Assembly (NCBI GenBank): GCA_018985235.1
Contig: JADGIG010000003.1
Coordinates: 64,001 to 77,007 of the forward strand
DNA: 13,007 nucleotides
Direction of reading: 5' to 3'
DNA from: Sanchytrium tribonematis
Taxonomy: Eukaryota > Sanchytriomycota > Sanchytriomycetes > Sanchytriales > Sanchytriaceae
A program made the position numbers and the translations under genes. This document shows, one piece after another, positions 12,524 through 13,007 of the stretch (position 1 is its first letter; every line of letters starts with the position of its first letter). The notes under the pieces were generated by a model, which was given only the letters and a program-made list of their open reading frames with translations, made no database searches and was not told where the DNA came from.

Positions 12524-13007
12524 ATGATTCAATTGTACAGGCGATTCAATTCTTTACCAACACTGTCTCAAATCGATTTCCAAATAGACAAATTGCTGCC
12601 AAAAGATTTCGTAACTGAAAATGTGCCAATTGAGGCAATTATCAAAATGTTTTACATAAATGAGCTTTGCGACCCTATAAAGCACGACTGGCATTCATCT
12701 ATGCAACCGATCTGGTCAATTGATGGAACGATTAAAGAAAGGGTGTCTTTATTAGACCACTTGATTCATATTAACCACAATATAGCACCTAATGCAACAT
12801 TGGAAGCAACTTACAAGCAATTCGTCGAGCCGTTCACAGAATACGATAAAGCGGATCAATACATTAAAAGTGGTGGTTATGAGTTCTTAATGGATAAATT
12901 CGGAAGAGTCCATGGCTATGGTTCTCGCAAAAGAGCAAAATCAAATTTGTGGCTTGTGTACAATCCCAAGATTCAAACTGAACATCCAATTTTAATTAAT
13001 AATAGAC
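12524..13007 (+). CDS. MRPS9: Mitochondrial small-subunit ribosomal protein uS9m (runs off the right edge)
   Basis: 161 complete codons are visible; the C-terminal part is beyond the window. uS9 lies in the small-subunit head with its C-terminal tail reaching the P-site tRNA. The N-terminus 'MIQLYRRFNSLPTLSQ' looks like a mitochondrial presequence, and about 120 residues of fungal-type extension precede the conserved core. The core starts 'DKFGRVHGYGSRKRAKSNLW' (124-143), the uS9 signature G-x-R-K-x-A/S. It continues with 'ILINNR', the equivalent of the ILVNGR strand in yeast Mrps9 (278 residues). The start codon is 30 bases from the RPB3 start on the other strand. There is no earlier in-frame ATG outside RPB3. 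Confidence 0.85.
   Translation, partial: MIQLYRRFNSLPTLSQIDFQIDKLLPKDFVTENVPIEAIIKMFYINELCDPIKHDWHSSMQPIWSIDGTIKERVSLLDHLIHINHNIAPNATLEATYKQFVEPFTEYDKADQYIKSGGYEFLMDKFGRVHGYGSRKRAKSNLWLVYNPKIQTEHPILINNR

Noticed and set aside
12045-12527. 160-codon open frame on the plus strand, antisense to RPB3
   Set aside because: RPB3 on the other strand is certain and this frame has no recognisable protein features; it is a shadow of RPB3 coding.
12504-12540. GTAAGA...TACAG segment (37 bases) across the uS9m start as an intron
   Set aside because: It would delete the ATG and leave no upstream in-frame start outside antisense RPB3.
1-13007. tRNA genes, CRISPR arrays, transposons, prophage or toxin systems
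   Set aside because: I searched by eye on both strands and found no tRNA-like cloverleaf, regular spaced repeats, transposase motifs or terminal repeats. The gene content is ordinary fungal housekeeping.

Overview
This window looks like nuclear DNA from a fungus, most likely an ascomycete or yeast-like lineage with a strongly compacted, AT-rich genome. The evidence is eukaryotic: an RNA polymerase II Rpb3 subunit, prohibitin 1, a GPI-anchor mannosyltransferase, the diflavin reductase Tah18, a fungal-type ATP synthase epsilon subunit (with a fungal 'KWESGKQG' segment), two mitochondrial ribosomal proteins and a Rif1-like protein. CTG falls at hydrophobic positions (for example TAH18 codon 341), so I see no sign of CUG-to-Ser recoding. 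I cannot name the species.

Layout, left to right. An unidentified beta-propeller-like gene runs off the left edge (minus). Next come a basic, low-complexity protein with an 11-residue repeat (minus), prohibitin PHB1 split by an apparent 19-base intron (minus), and mitochondrial uS13m (minus). uS13m is divergent from GPI10 (plus), which converges on a membrane lysophospholipid acyltransferase gene (minus). A Rif1-like gene (minus) and the tiny ATP15 gene (minus) follow. ATP15 is divergent from TAH18 (plus), which is followed by a TPR-like gene (plus). That gene converges on a small acidic-protein gene (minus), which is divergent from an unidentified Cys-pair, NLS-like gene (plus). Last, RPB3 (minus) is divergent from uS9m (plus), which runs off the right edge.

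There are 14 protein genes. Several long open frames extend upstream through TTG or GTG codons; I start genes at the first ATG instead, which changes the starts of PHB1, uS13m, GPI10, the acyltransferase, the TPR-like gene and RPB3. With those starts the spacers between genes are 29, 65, 38, 20, 2, 149, 104, 146, 23, 8, 137, 14 and 30 bases. That is about 765 bases in all, so about 94% of the window is coding. No gene-free stretch reaches 150 bases. I found no tRNA, rRNA, CRISPR array or mobile element.

The genes do not form one pathway. Five of the fourteen serve mitochondria directly or through Fe-S biogenesis (PHB1, uS13m, ATP15, TAH18, uS9m). Others serve ER lipid and GPI synthesis (GPI10, acyltransferase) or nuclear functions (RPB3, Rif1-like). 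The most notable observations are the 19-base intron candidate in PHB1, a possible in-frame 21-base counterpart in TAH18, a lineage-specific insert in Rpb3, the 11-residue tandem repeat, and the extreme compaction with divergent start codons only 20-30 bases apart.
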